Positions 1 to 8,224 of a stretch of 64,000 nt of DNA are shown in pieces. This DNA comes from an uncultured Croceicoccus sp. GTDB taxonomy: Bacteria; Pseudomonadota; Alphaproteobacteria; Sphingomonadales; Sphingomonadaceae. Every line of letters starts with the position of its first letter. The stretch's first letter is position 1. The notes below the pieces were generated by a model. It saw only the letters and a program-made list of their open reading frames with translations, was not told where the DNA came from and did no database searches. Both the position numbers and the translations under genes were made by a program. The stretch is taken from positions 62,001 through 126,000 of the forward strand of contig NZ_CANMCP010000007.1 in assembly GCF_947496385.1 (NCBI RefSeq), read 5' to 3'.

Positions 1-1
1 C

Positions 2-484
2 GATACCGCGCGGCTTTTTCTCTATTGGGGAGAGTCGAAAATGTATGGCGACGTCGGTGCAGCCATAATGTCCGCCGCGAAATCGATCGCAAAATCGTTG
101 GAGCCGGACGAGCTGGACCACGAACTGCAGCTTGTTCAGCGAAATATCGATTTCACAGGATTGGGCACCGAAGGCAAGGATGCCCTTCTGCGATACCTGG
201 ATCCTCATGAGGAAGAATATAACGAGCGCAAAGACGTCATCACCTGCCTGATCGGCTTCGATTTCGACGGCTTCCAGAAGGCCAGCGCCGCCGGCGACCA
301 AGGCGCGGAGGATGCCTTTAGAGCGCTGGCGAAGGAGCATCTTAAAGCGGTCGCTCCCAAGGTTGCTGCTGCGCTAGAGGCGGCGGGACTGGAATCTCAG
401 GATGTGGAGCTCTTCTTCTTCCCGCTCCCCTCCGTCCAGGAATTTCGCGATCTCTTCCAGACCCGGATTGGCTGGCTGCCATGA
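2..484 (+). CDS. hamA: HamA-like nuclease subunit of Hachiman (DUF1837), 5'-truncated by window edge
   Basis: HamA is the effector of the two-gene Hachiman anti-phage system; with the helicase HamB it forms a complex that degrades DNA once unleashed. The reading frame is open to the first base of the window, before the first ATG at 41, and the residues before that ATG (LYWGESKMYGD) carry a GESK motif matching the E-x-K catalytic motif expected for the DUF1837 PD-(D/E)xK-like nuclease fold. The true start is therefore upstream of the window and about 160 C-terminal residues are visible. The acidic/alpha-helical tail ends in an FFFPLPSV segment. The stop overlaps the hamB start in an ATGA junction, so translation is probably coupled. 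Identification rests on the motif, the length and the HamB neighbour; no profile search was run. Confidence 0.82.
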   Translation, partial: DTARLFLYWGESKMYGDVGAAIMSAAKSIAKSLEPDELDHELQLVQRNIDFTGLGTEGKDALLRYLDPHEEEYNERKDVITCLIGFDFDGFQKASAAGDQGAEDAFRALAKEHLKAVAPKVAAALEAAGLESQDVELFFFPLPSVQEFRDLFQTRIGWLP

Positions 485-3027
485 TGCAGGAACTGGCTGA
501 CAAAGTTTGGGGAAATCCCAGATTTCACGACGCGGCGCACCGCATCGAGCTCGCATGGCTCACTAAAGAGATCGGCGGCGTCGATGCCGGCCCCGCAGAC
601 ATTACAGATGCCACGCGGTTGATGCGTTCAGCGGCCATCCTGGCTTGCTCGGAGACAGCAAATCATCGACGCGCCGCCTTCAGGGTGGCGACTTATGCAT
701 ACGATCTGTTTGGCACCGAACAGGTGCCCTTGGATCAGGCCCTGCGCGTCGTGCTTATGCGTCTAGGCAACTTCCCATCCATCGGCACTAGAGCAGACGT
801 AGATTCCGCACAGCCCAGCCTTCCCTTCGCGCTTATCGCTGAAGAAATCGCGTCGGCCGATGCGCATGAGGTGACGATAAACGGGCACAAGGTGTTGCTG
901 ACAGACTTCCAGCAGAAGCTTTGGCTTAGCCTTATGCAGAGCCGCCGAATCGCGCTGGCCGCTCCCACATCGGCGGGAAAATCCTTTGTATTGCAGGGGT
1001 ATCTTTCGGCGCTCTTTGGTAACGACTGGGCAAAATCGGTTGTCTACATCGTCCCGACTCGTGCCTTGATCGCTCAGGTCGCGGAGGATCTGAAGACCCA
1101 GTTCGAGGGAACGACACGCGATGTTCCCGACATTGTCACGGTGCCGGTCGACGCGGACACCACGCTTGCCGAGCGCGCCATTTATGTGATGACGCAAGAG
1201 AGGGTGCAACTCGCTCTCGGCGCCCATCCTGACTTTAGCGCCAGCGTGATTATCGTCGATGAAGCGCATTCGATCGAGGACGGATCGCGTGGAGTTCTGC
1301 TTCAATGGGTTATCGATGATCTGCTTGTCCGCAATCCGACATCCCAGATCCTCTTCGCCAGTCCGGCAATCCGCAATCTCGATATCTTCGGCCGGCTATT
1401 TGGCTTGGACGACGTGAACGAGTTATCGTCTGTAGAGCCGACCGTTGCCCAGAACTTCCTGGTCACCACCATCGAGTCAGCGACCAAGGGCAAACTTTCA
1501 ATCAAGACCGCCGGGGATGGATCAAAGGCGCTACAGCCAGTCGCGACGCTGCAGCTGGATCGAACTGTCGCGAGCCGAACAGAGAAACTCGTCCATATCC
1601 CGGCGGAACTCGGGCGCGGACATTCGAACATCATCTATGCAAACGGCGCAGCTGAGGCCGAGAGCGTTGCGCTCCAACTGGCCGAGCTGATGTCTGATCG
1701 CGAGCCGACCGTCGCGCGCTTGGCTCTGTCGGAGCTGGCTAAAGAAGCGGTCCATGCCAACTACGCGTTGGTTGAGTGCGTCAAGTTCGGCGTCGCGTTT
1801 CACTATTCCAACATCCCCACTCAGCTTCGACGCGCAATTGAAGCGGCAGTATCGTCCGGTGAGGTTGACTTCCTCGTGTGCACGAGCACGCTGCTGCAAG
1901 GCGTCAATCTGCCTGCCAAAAACATCTTCATGTTTGCTCCGGAGAAGGGGCGGACCAAAGCTTTGGAGTCGACCGACTTCTGGAATCTTGCCGGTCGCGC
2001 TGGCAGACTGAAACGAGAATTCCAAGGCAACATCTTCCTCATCGACTACGACAAATGGAAGAAGAAGCCGCTCGAAGGGCCAAAGGACTCAATCATCACT
2101 CCGGCGATTGAAACCAGCCTGAACCACCATCACGATCAGCTCATTACCGTTATCGCCGGCACGCCGAGCGCTGGCCGCTTCGATGAAACCGATCTCGAGA
2201 CCACCTTCGTCCGCCTTTATACCGATTTCAAAGGCGGAGACCTCAGTCAGACATTCGAACGAGCGGGCCTCGCTGCAGGCGATGCTCAGTCGGGCCTGCT
2301 AGAGGCTGCGCTCGCCACCGCCAGTGAAAAACTCACCCTCCCAGCGGCGGTTATCCGCCGGACTCCAAACATATCCGCACACAAACAACAGCGGCTCTAC
2401 GACCGGATAAGCGCGAAAGTGGCCCAAGGCCCCGACGTCGCTCGGACCCTGATTCCGCTGCACCCCCGCGAGAGTGAAGCTTTCCAGTCCTATGCGGATG
2501 TCTTGGAGCTTTGCCACGAGATCATTCTCGGCATCGACACCTCCAAGAATCTGCATCGGTTCCACGCTCTGATCGCGCGACGCTGGATGCTCGGCCTGCC
2601 GCTTCCTCAGATCATCGACGAGCAAATTGCACGAAATGCGTCGAAGGCTGTCCGCACGACGATTAGAAACACTCTCGATTTGATCGAGGGCGACATCCGT
2701 TTCCAAGCCGTTCGGCTGTTTGGTTGCTATAGCGCCCTTCTTGTCTACGCCCTCGACAGCGCGGGATTGGTTGACATGGTCTCGAGCATTCCGTCTTTGC
2801 CCCTTTATCTGGAGATCGGCGCATCCGACAAAACCATGATCAGCTTTATCTCGCTGGGCTTGTCGCGTGTAACCGCTATGAAACTGAACGAAATGTCCGC
2901 CCGTAAGGACCTCGACACCGCCAGTGCGCTACAGTGGCTGCGTACCCGGCCGCTAGAGACGTTAGGGCTTTCCCCACTCCTGCTCGCCGAGGTACGCGCC
3001 ATCGCGACTGTCTCCTTGCCAAATTGA
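481..3027 (+). CDS. hamB: HamB-like SF2 DEAD/DEAH-box helicase of Hachiman
   Basis: An 848-residue superfamily 2 helicase, the sensor and motor subunit of Hachiman. Walker A is APTSAGKS at about residue 161, the DEAH box is IIVDEAHS with Asp at residue 260, and motif VI is NLAGRAGR near residues 502-509. The long C-terminal part after about residue 600 has no motif I recognise, as usual for HamB. A short N-terminal domain (residues 1-110) precedes the helicase core. It overlaps hamA by 4 bp (ATGA). HamB is known to survey DNA ends or damage and hold HamA inactive until ATP is consumed. The gene looks intact. A generic Ski2-like helicase is the alternative, but adjacency to the GESK protein makes Hachiman the better call. 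Confidence 0.88.
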   Translation: MMQELADKVWGNPRFHDAAHRIELAWLTKEIGGVDAGPADITDATRLMRSAAILACSETANHRRAAFRVATYAYDLFGTEQVPLDQALRVVLMRLGNFPSIGTRADVDSAQPSLPFALIAEEIASADAHEVTINGHKVLLTDFQQKLWLSLMQSRRIALAAPTSAGKSFVLQGYLSALFGNDWAKSVVYIVPTRALIAQVAEDLKTQFEGTTRDVPDIVTVPVDADTTLAERAIYVMTQERVQLALGAHPDFSASVIIVDEAHSIEDGSRGVLLQWVIDDLLVRNPTSQILFASPAIRNLDIFGRLFGLDDVNELSSVEPTVAQNFLVTTIESATKGKLSIKTAGDGSKALQPVATLQLDRTVASRTEKLVHIPAELGRGHSNIIYANGAAEAESVALQLAELMSDREPTVARLALSELAKEAVHANYALVECVKFGVAFHYSNIPTQLRRAIEAAVSSGEVDFLVCTSTLLQGVNLPAKNIFMFAPEKGRTKALESTDFWNLAGRAGRLKREFQGNIFLIDYDKWKKKPLEGPKDSIITPAIETSLNHHHDQLITVIAGTPSAGRFDETDLETTFVRLYTDFKGGDLSQTFERAGLAAGDAQSGLLEAALATASEKLTLPAAVIRRTPNISAHKQQRLYDRISAKVAQGPDVARTLIPLHPRESEAFQSYADVLELCHEIILGIDTSKNLHRFHALIARRWMLGLPLPQIIDEQIARNASKAVRTTIRNTLDLIEGDIRFQAVRLFGCYSALLVYALDSAGLVDMVSSIPSLPLYLEIGASDKTMISFISLGLSRVTAMKLNEMSARKDLDTASALQWLRTRPLETLGLSPLLLAEVRAIATVSLPN

Positions 3028-3603
3028 ACAATCGACTGGCTACAAACTCATGAGCTGAACGGAGGGCTGGAGGTGACCTTCACTAGAAAGCTGTTGTTCT
3101 GTTAACCACCGAAGGGTTCTGGTCGGCCTTACTTGAGCGAACGTCGATTGTCGGGACATGCTGCAGTCGCAGAACGGTCAAGGTTGGGACGCACTGCTTC
3201 CAGTCCGCTCAATTATGTGCGTATCGCGTGCCTCGGCAGGAACAGCCGTTCTGGCATCGGTCGGGGAACGGCTCGAGTTGCTCGAGTGCCGCCATCTGCG
3301 TGGAGCGGCTTAAGTCGCCGACAGAGCGGCCATTGCCGCTCTCGGTTTAATCTATCAGAAGCTGCCGTCGGTTCAGGCTTTCGGTAACGCCCGGAACTGG
3401 GCCGATTGCTGAATGTCGCGTTTCAGGTGTAGAACAGCGATAAGCTGCCATTGCGCAGCTGACCCGTTATCAGCAAATCCTAGGTTCGAACCCAACTGAG
3501 TCCATCATTTTCTCACTGATTACTAGAGCTTCCGTAAATCTCTCATAGATGCGGCCTCAAAGGCAATAGGGCGCATATTTTGAACTTGACCTCTGCGCTG
3601 AGT
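3028..3603. other. Non-coding gap between Hachiman and the TIR operon
   Basis: No convincing gene was found in these 576 bp. An 84-codon open frame at 3133-3387 has a composition unlike its neighbours and no recognisable feature. An imperfect inverted repeat built on two CTCGAG blocks lies around 3270-3292. A tRNA 3'-end-like stretch is listed separately. The gap probably marks a junction between independently acquired defence modules; that is inference. Confidence 0.5.
3476..3507 (+). other. tRNA 3'-end-like fragment, possible attachment-site remnant
   Basis: The stretch contains GGTTCGAACCC, the classic T-arm loop sequence, followed by about 14 bases ending TCCATCA, close to a TCCACCA tRNA end. 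The T stem is only partly paired (two of five pairs next to the loop are clear) and no cloverleaf can be drawn upstream, so this is not a functional tRNA. Integrases often use tRNA 3' ends as attachment sites, and a scar of this kind would fit a defence island. GGTTCGAACC is itself a palindrome and could occur by chance. Confidence 0.2.
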
Positions 3604-4155
3604 TCAACGTGCTAGCCAGCTTGAAAGGGTCACTGCCGTATTTTTTCGGCGGTCAAGGACCATCCAGACCTTCTTCTCGTGGCCCTGAAGGTCGCCCCAC
3701 ACGATCCTATCATACAGGCCGAGATACTTCCAATTCGTCCACGAGGTATCTCGCTGATTCTCGACTGCTGGAAGGATAGCGGTCTTATCTAGACCCTTGT
3801 ATCCGTCGGCCAGGCCCAGCTCCCACGGCACCCACCTACTCTCTTTGCTATTTTCCGAAGCTAGCAAAACGAATTTGCCGCTCTGATTAATTCGGTTTTT
3901 TAAGCCCTTGGCGGTGTCCTTGTTGGTGTAAGGTGGAAGAGTGGGATCCTTCTTGTCGAGGTAGACCGTCGCGCCATGCCCCTCCAATAAGCGGATGGCT
4001 CCCGTCACAAGATCTTTGTCTTTGCTGGAATGCGAAAGGAAAGTCGCACCTGCCGGAGCGCGGTCCTCGGCACGCTTGCGGAGAGATGCCTGCTCATTAA
4101 TCCCGATCTTATCTGCGAAGCCAACAAAATCACCTCTTGTAGCAAACTCAATCAT
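3604..4155 (-). CDS. TIR-domain protein, third gene of the TIR-TM-TIR operon
   Basis: A 183-residue protein with one TIR domain after a helical N-terminus of about 35 residues. The first strand reads ATFLSHSSKDKD (residues 37-48), and RWVPWELGLADG places the likely catalytic glutamate at residue 112. Bacterial TIR domains cleave NAD+ to deplete it or to make cyclic ADP-ribose-type signals; which applies here cannot be read from sequence. The start overlaps the end of the membrane-protein gene by 8 bp, so it should be translated from the same mRNA. Its domain is of the conventional TIR type, unlike the MTH538/ThsB-like domain encoded by the first gene of the operon. Confidence 0.82.
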   Translation of the reverse strand: MIEFATRGDFVGFADKIGINEQASLRKRAEDRAPAGATFLSHSSKDKDLVTGAIRLLEGHGATVYLDKKDPTLPPYTNKDTAKGLKNRINQSGKFVLLASENSKESRWVPWELGLADGYKGLDKTAILPAVENQRDTSWTNWKYLGLYDRIVWGDLQGHEKKVWMVLDRRKNTAVTLSSWLAR

Positions 4156-4966
4156 TCACTTGCTCACGCTTGCCTGTGACCAGTTCGTGCATACGAGTGC
4201 GATAGGTGCGCAGTCGCTGATTTACTTCGAGAAGATCAGCACTGAGTGCGTCGTAGCTAGGGAACTCCTTCTGCACATCTTGCGGACATATATCGTCCTT
4301 GCTCTCCATCTTTAGGTCATACCAATGGCGGAAACGAACCTGCCACTTCGTCAGATGGGGACGGAGTCCCTCATTGAGCACTTCGATTGAAAGACTGATG
4401 ATCTTTCCAGTACTGTCATGCCGAACCTTCGAAACCGGAATGTCTTTAATGAGTTCGCGCGTCACGGCAAAGAATGCGTACCAAGAGTCGTAAACCTCAG
4501 CGATCACGTCATCGTCCAGATCTATCGGTAGGCCGACCTTCCGTGTACTCAGTTCGACCCAGATGGAATAGGCGATTTGACGATCCACATTGTTTGGTTT
4601 GAACGACACCTTATGGTCACCGAAACCAAACTCCGCCGCGTCGATCTCGAACTGCGGAAACCTACGACCCATCCACCTTCGGACCAAGAACCATCCGATG
4701 ATGATAGCCAGGATCACTGCCACGAGCGGAAGCGTGTCCAAGTGTAGGCTAACTTCCCAATCCTCCGAGAGAACGAAGGATATGAGTGAAGAGTCCTCAG
4801 CGGATTGATTAGCCGTCGTCGTCACTGGCACTGTCTGTTGTAAGACATCCGTGCTCGCGGGTTGACGATAAGATTCTGATGCGTGGTCCGCCTTTGATAG
4901 GCAGCTTCGATGGCGTTCACCAAACCGGCGGTCGTGGACGGATATTCCATGTGGCGCGCGTAGCAA
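4148..4966 (-). CDS. Single-pass membrane protein between two TIR genes, unknown family
   Basis: I do not recognise a family. The longest frame has 272 residues, but its first 45 overlap the end of the preceding TIR gene and look like translated overlap. A GTG at 4831 gives a more believable start at the junction (about 227 residues). One clear transmembrane helix (LPLVAVILAIIIGWFLV) is followed by a basic stop-transfer RRWMGRR segment, then a soluble domain of about 170 residues ending in a charged, probably coiled-coil helix (LLEVNQRLRTYRTRMHELV). That predicts a small N-terminal part outside and the bulk in the cytoplasm. Its position between two TIR genes suggests it anchors or is acted on by TIR signalling at the membrane; this is inference. 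Confidence 0.62.
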   Translation of the reverse strand: MLRAPHGISVHDRRFGERHRSCLSKADHASESYRQPASTDVLQQTVPVTTTANQSAEDSSLISFVLSEDWEVSLHLDTLPLVAVILAIIIGWFLVRRWMGRRFPQFEIDAAEFGFGDHKVSFKPNNVDRQIAYSIWVELSTRKVGLPIDLDDDVIAEVYDSWYAFFAVTRELIKDIPVSKVRHDSTGKIISLSIEVLNEGLRPHLTKWQVRFRHWYDLKMESKDDICPQDVQKEFPSYDALSADLLEVNQRLRTYRTRMHELVTGKREQVND

Positions 4967-5361
4967 TCAATGCGAGGAAAATCCGAGGATAGGTTTCGGT
5001 TGAACCGATCAGGAAAGCTACCGCTGTAAGACGGAAGCTTGATCCCTAGCAGGCCGTTGGGTGTAGAATATTGCCCCCGCCGCAGCGACGACTGAATTTC
5101 CCAATCTACGTATCGCCTAGCCCACGTGTATCGGCCCAATAAGACAATGGTGACAGTAGAGTCGGCTAAAAACCGCTCTCGAATCTTCGACATGACGTAA
5201 TCGGTGTTGTTACTGTTGATGATATCGCCCGGCATTTCCTCGCCAAGCCCTCGAGCAATAAAGCAGTCATGTGCGTGATCAAAATCACGAACGAACTGAT
5301 TGACCGCCTCTTGGTCAGCATGATGATAGGAAATGAAACACTTTCGGCGCACGGTCGCCAT
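4822..5361 (-). CDS. MTH538/ThsB-type TIR-like domain protein, first gene of the TIR-TM-TIR operon
   Basis: A 179-residue protein made almost entirely of a TIR-like domain of the MTH538 (DUF1863, ThsB_TIR) class. It has the FISYHHAD first strand (residues 9-16), the N-x-TDYVMSKIRERFL helix, the TVTIVLLGRYTW strand, and YVDWEIQ with the likely catalytic Glu at residue 88. In Thoeris, ThsB proteins of this class sense phage and make a cyclic ADP-ribose isomer for an effector. No ThsA-like SIR2-SLOG gene is adjacent; the partners here are a membrane protein and a second TIR, so this is not a canonical Thoeris locus. The Cys-rich, polar C-terminal tail is not recognised. Confidence 0.8.
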   Translation of the reverse strand: MATVRRKCFISYHHADQEAVNQFVRDFDHAHDCFIARGLGEEMPGDIINSNNTDYVMSKIRERFLADSTVTIVLLGRYTWARRYVDWEIQSSLRRGQYSTPNGLLGIKLPSYSGSFPDRFNRNLSSDFPRIDCYARHMEYPSTTAGLVNAIEAAYQRRTTHQNLIVNPRARMSYNRQCQ

Positions 5362-5558
5362 AAGCCAGCCCCCTGATTTCTTGGCTTGTTCATAATCAAA
5401 AGAACCGTTAGATGACTAGCCTCGCACCGAAATTATCCCAGCACGTGGGTCGGCTCGCTTGCGATTGGTTGTTTAAGACAACTGCCTGCAGGGCAGTACG
5501 AAAGAGTCTGTCCGCGTGAAGCCGGGCGCCCTTCCGGAAATCCGCGAGGCTCCCTCCT

Positions 5559-5959
5559 TTGTCCTCCGTCCCAGCACTGGTCCATGAGCCCGGGCCATCG
5601 GTTGAGAAGTCCGGCGAGACCTACGACATCTTCATCTCGCACGCAGCAGCAGGGTCGGGTTGGTGGTCCTCTCGCCGGCGTTCGTCGACAAGGGCTGGAC
5701 CAACTACGAAGTCGACGGGATCGTGACGCGGACGATCTCCGGCGGACAGATCCTTCTCCCCTTCTGGCCCGATATCACGAAGCAGGAGGTGATCGTTTTC
5801 AGTCCGTCGCTGGCGAACAAGATCGCCCGCAGTACCGGAATGCACACGGTGGGTGAGATTGCCGAGGAGATTGCAGAGCTCCTCCACGACAAATGGCGCC
5901 CGGAGCGCTTAAGCGCGGGTGAAACCGCATGGCGCCGATCAAGCCTTGATTTGATCTAG
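5559..5959 (+). pseudogene. TIR-domain gene remnant with internal deletion and frameshift
   Basis: Two pieces of one TIR domain lie in different frames. Frame 3 (starting near a TTG at 5559) reads ...EKSGETYDIFISHA up to about 5645, the canonical first strand of a TIR. Frame 2 from about 5648 reads SRVGLVVLSPAFVDKGW and continues to 5959 with LLPFWPDI and FSPSLANKIA, the canonical second half. The roughly 50-60 residues that normally separate these motifs (SHASEDK to the SR-x-G-VVLSP strand) are missing. The junction falls in a GCAGCAGCAGG run at 5643-5653, which suggests deletion between short repeats. The product cannot be a folded TIR. The tail overlaps the 3' end of the opposite-strand Nmad2 gene by 21 bp. 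This assignment is from motif reading only. Confidence 0.72.
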
Positions 5960-6556
5960 CCGCGTCCAGTCCGCCGGAGTTCCCTTGAGGCCGCTTCCCA
6001 ACCCCATTCCCCATTCGATCACCGCTTCCGCCAGTCCCGCCGCGAAATGTCTGCGATACCCCCTCTTGCCGCAGACATCGTCACCTTTCCAATCGCGGAA
6101 CTCGGCCGGAACGAGAGGGCCGTCTCCACCAAAGTAGACGAATTCCCTACCGATCAGCACTTTCCTCGAATGGGTATCATGCTCCCGGTTGTAGGGGTTC
6201 GGACTGCCATCGGGAAAGGTGTGAAGCGAATTCGCCTGCTGCCAGCTTCCATCGGCGTCACGGTGATAGATGTTGTCGCCGAACCCATGCGCGATACCTC
6301 TATGGAGGGTCGGCCGCTTCTTCTTGAAGCGTTCGTCAGCCCAGTAATCGTCGTACTCGATGATCTCGTCTATCCGCATCATGTAGACGAACCTGCCGGA
6401 TCTCCCCCTCTTGGCGCATCCCGTCCCCATGACGTGATCACCCGAGGAGGCCCGTTCGCGAATCTGCGGCTTGCAGGTGGCTAGGGTGCATGCCCCGAAG
6501 AACGGATTGGGCGCAAAGCCGAAGTCATGATCGATCACGTAGCTGTAGAGGGCCAC
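5939..6556 (-). CDS. Nmad2-family protein (nucleotide modification-associated domain 2)
   Basis: A 205-residue, full-length member of the Nmad2 family, recognised by its signature blocks: YSYVIDHDFGFAPNPFFG at the N-terminus, CTLATCKPQIR, GDHVMGTG, the VYMMRIDEIIEYDDYW block, GDNIYHRD, and EFVYFGGDGPLVP near the C-terminus. Nmad domains were defined by comparative genomics as linked to modified-nucleotide metabolism and defence; biochemical activity is not established to my knowledge. The start is a GTG one base after the TGA of the upstream TIR gene, so the two are almost certainly cotranscribed and coupled. The gene has no TM segment or signal peptide and should be cytoplasmic. Confidence 0.78.
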   Translation of the reverse strand: MALYSYVIDHDFGFAPNPFFGACTLATCKPQIRERASSGDHVMGTGCAKRGRSGRFVYMMRIDEIIEYDDYWADERFKKKRPTLHRGIAHGFGDNIYHRDADGSWQQANSLHTFPDGSPNPYNREHDTHSRKVLIGREFVYFGGDGPLVPAEFRDWKGDDVCGKRGYRRHFAAGLAEAVIEWGMGLGSGLKGTPADWTRLDQIKA

Positions 6557-6557
6557 C

Positions 6558-7031
6558 TCAGCACCTGTACCGCGGGATCGACCGTGGGGTCATAGGATCG
6601 CCCTGAGGGTCCCGCCAGCCGTCCATCCGATCGAAGATCGCATCGACGATCTGGTCACCGTCCCACGGCACCATATGGTCGGCCACCTGCTCCAGCGCGT
6701 CGGGCAGTTCGCACCCGGTGTGCTGATCATCCCAGACGCCTACGATGTTCTTGCCCTGCTCGTGTGCGTAGGTAATCTCCTTGTTGACCCAGTCACTATC
6801 CTTGGTGTCGGGCGTGACCAGGACCACCAAGGTGCCGGCCCAATCAATGGCCGGCTTCAGGATACCGTTCATGATGTAGTCCGGATCCTTCGCCCTGTTC
6901 GGCTTCTCCGATGTGATGGAGCTGTCGCGCGCCTCGCAACCCTTGGACTTCAGCAGGTCCTTCAGCGGCTGCAACCGATGATCATCCTCGTGGATGTGGC
7001 TGATGAAGACGTTGCAGACCCTGTCCGACAT
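6558..7031 (-). CDS. MTH538/ThsB-type TIR-like protein paired with Nmad2
   Basis: A 157-residue stand-alone TIR-like protein of the MTH538/DUF1863 class. It begins CNVFISHIHEDDHRL, has ARDSSIT and the DYIMNGILKPAIDWAG block typical of this class, and SDWVNKEITYAHEQGK with the candidate catalytic Glu at residue 85, followed by NIVGVW. The short Pro/Arg-rich tail is not conserved in the family as far as I know. It is the promoter-proximal gene of a two-gene unit with Nmad2, and diverges from the HMUDK/MazG pair across a 182-bp gap. Likely role: NAD+-cleaving sensor or effector in defence (inference from family and context). Confidence 0.83.
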   Translation of the reverse strand: MSDRVCNVFISHIHEDDHRLQPLKDLLKSKGCEARDSSITSEKPNRAKDPDYIMNGILKPAIDWAGTLVVLVTPDTKDSDWVNKEITYAHEQGKNIVGVWDDQHTGCELPDALEQVADHMVPWDGDQIVDAIFDRMDGWRDPQGDPMTPRSIPRYRC

Positions 7032-7213
7032 GATGCTCCCCGCGGATTCACGTAATGTTCCCTCGGTTAGCGCAATTAGTCACATCACGCCACCTCGAAC
7101 CACGATACGCTCTTCAGAAATCCGGGTAAGCCACCGGCCGAAAGGTGTCGCCGGCCGCTGAAAGGGGTATGGAGACCGACCCAACCCGTCTTCTAGTGGA
7201 GTAATCACTGGCC
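7032..7213. promoter_or_regulatory. Divergent intergenic region serving the TIR-Nmad2 and HMUDK-MazG pairs
   Basis: This 182-bp gap separates two head-to-head gene pairs and must hold both promoters. I see no strong palindrome or consensus -10/-35 pair that I would defend. The layout would let one regulator control both pairs, which is why they may form one functional unit. Confidence 0.45.
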
Positions 7214-8212
7214 ATGAAGCCGACGGAGGTCTTCGATACCTACTGGCGGTTCGCCGCGGAGCGCCAGGCACTTTACCTGAGGCGGCTCACCGGGAGGGAA
7301 GAGCCCTGGACGACTGATCCGGTACTTCGGACTTACCGGTTCACCAATGCCTACCGGGCCAGTGACCGGGTGAGCCAGTTCCTAATCAATGACGTCCAGT
7401 ATTCGGAACACCGTTCCCAGGCACCCGCTGAACTCTTCTACAGGACCATCCTGTTCAAGATCTTCAACAGGATCGACACTTGGTCTCTCCTCGAGCGGAA
7501 ATTGGGCCCGCTTTCATGGCAAGCCACCCCGCCCGCGATGATCACAAAGGTGATGGATGACGCATTCGGAGCGGGTCACCGGCTCTATTCGGCGGCCTAC
7601 ATCATGCCTTCACCGCCGTTGGGCTACAAGCGCAAGCACGAGAACCACCTGGCGCTGATCGGACGCATGATGGATGACGACTTACCGGGTCGGATGATGT
7701 CGGCGCGCTCGCTCGGGGAAGTGTTCGAATTGCTCCTGTCCTATCCAGGTATCGGGCGGTTCCTCGCGTTCCAGTACGCCATCGATCTCAACTATTCAGC
7801 GCTGCTCGACTTCAGCGAAGAGGATTTTGTCGTCGCCGGACCTGGGGCGATCGACGGCATCTCGAAATGCTTCTCCGACCTTGGCGGGGCCGGTCCTGAA
7901 GAACTCATATTTTGGGTCACGGAGAATCAGGATCGCGAATTCTCTCGGCGGGGGATCGAGTTCCCGGGACTGTTCGGGCGGCCGCTCATGCCGATAGACT
8001 GCCAGAACCTCTTCTGCGAGATATCCAAGTACGCACGGGTCGCCCATCCCGACATCGCGGGGGTGAGTGGCCGCACCAGGATCAAGCAGAGTTACAGGCC
8101 GAGCCCCAACCCGCTGCCCAGACCGCAGTTTCCCTCCCGCTGGGACCTGAACGTCCCCGAAGACCTCACAACGCCCCGCGACCTAGTCGCGATGATGGAG
8201 GACGCATGCTGA
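7214..8212 (+). CDS. HMUDK-helical / putrescinyl-thymine pyrophosphorylase-like protein
   Basis: A 332-residue protein resembling the family described as the 5-hmdU DNA kinase helical domain (HMUDK_hel), also annotated as alpha-glutamyl/putrescinyl thymine pyrophosphorylase clade. Recognisable blocks are the N-terminal VFDTYWRFAAERQALYLRRL, YRFTNAYRASDRVSQFLI, FYRTILFKIFNRIDTW, LYSAAYIMPSP, LSYPGIGRFLAFQYAIDLNY and GPGAIDGISKCF. Members act in, or were predicted from, thymine hypermodification pathways of phages. I see no P-loop, so this copy lacks a kinase module. It precedes the MazG gene by 12 bp and should be cotranscribed. In a bacterial defence island the domain may recognise or process modified DNA bases; that is inference. 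Confidence 0.7.
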   Translation: MKPTEVFDTYWRFAAERQALYLRRLTGREEPWTTDPVLRTYRFTNAYRASDRVSQFLINDVQYSEHRSQAPAELFYRTILFKIFNRIDTWSLLERKLGPLSWQATPPAMITKVMDDAFGAGHRLYSAAYIMPSPPLGYKRKHENHLALIGRMMDDDLPGRMMSARSLGEVFELLLSYPGIGRFLAFQYAIDLNYSALLDFSEEDFVVAGPGAIDGISKCFSDLGGAGPEELIFWVTENQDREFSRRGIEFPGLFGRPLMPIDCQNLFCEISKYARVAHPDIAGVSGRTRIKQSYRPSPNPLPRPQFPSRWDLNVPEDLTTPRDLVAMMEDAC

Positions 8213-8224
8213 GCAAGACGATCC

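Noticed and set aside
3133-3387. 84-codon open frame after hamB
   Set aside because: No ribosome-binding site, odd composition (Arg/Ser-rich) and no motif; treated as non-coding.
3604-5361. Canonical Thoeris system
   Set aside because: ThsB-like TIR is present but no SIR2- or TM-SLOG ThsA gene is adjacent; the partners differ.
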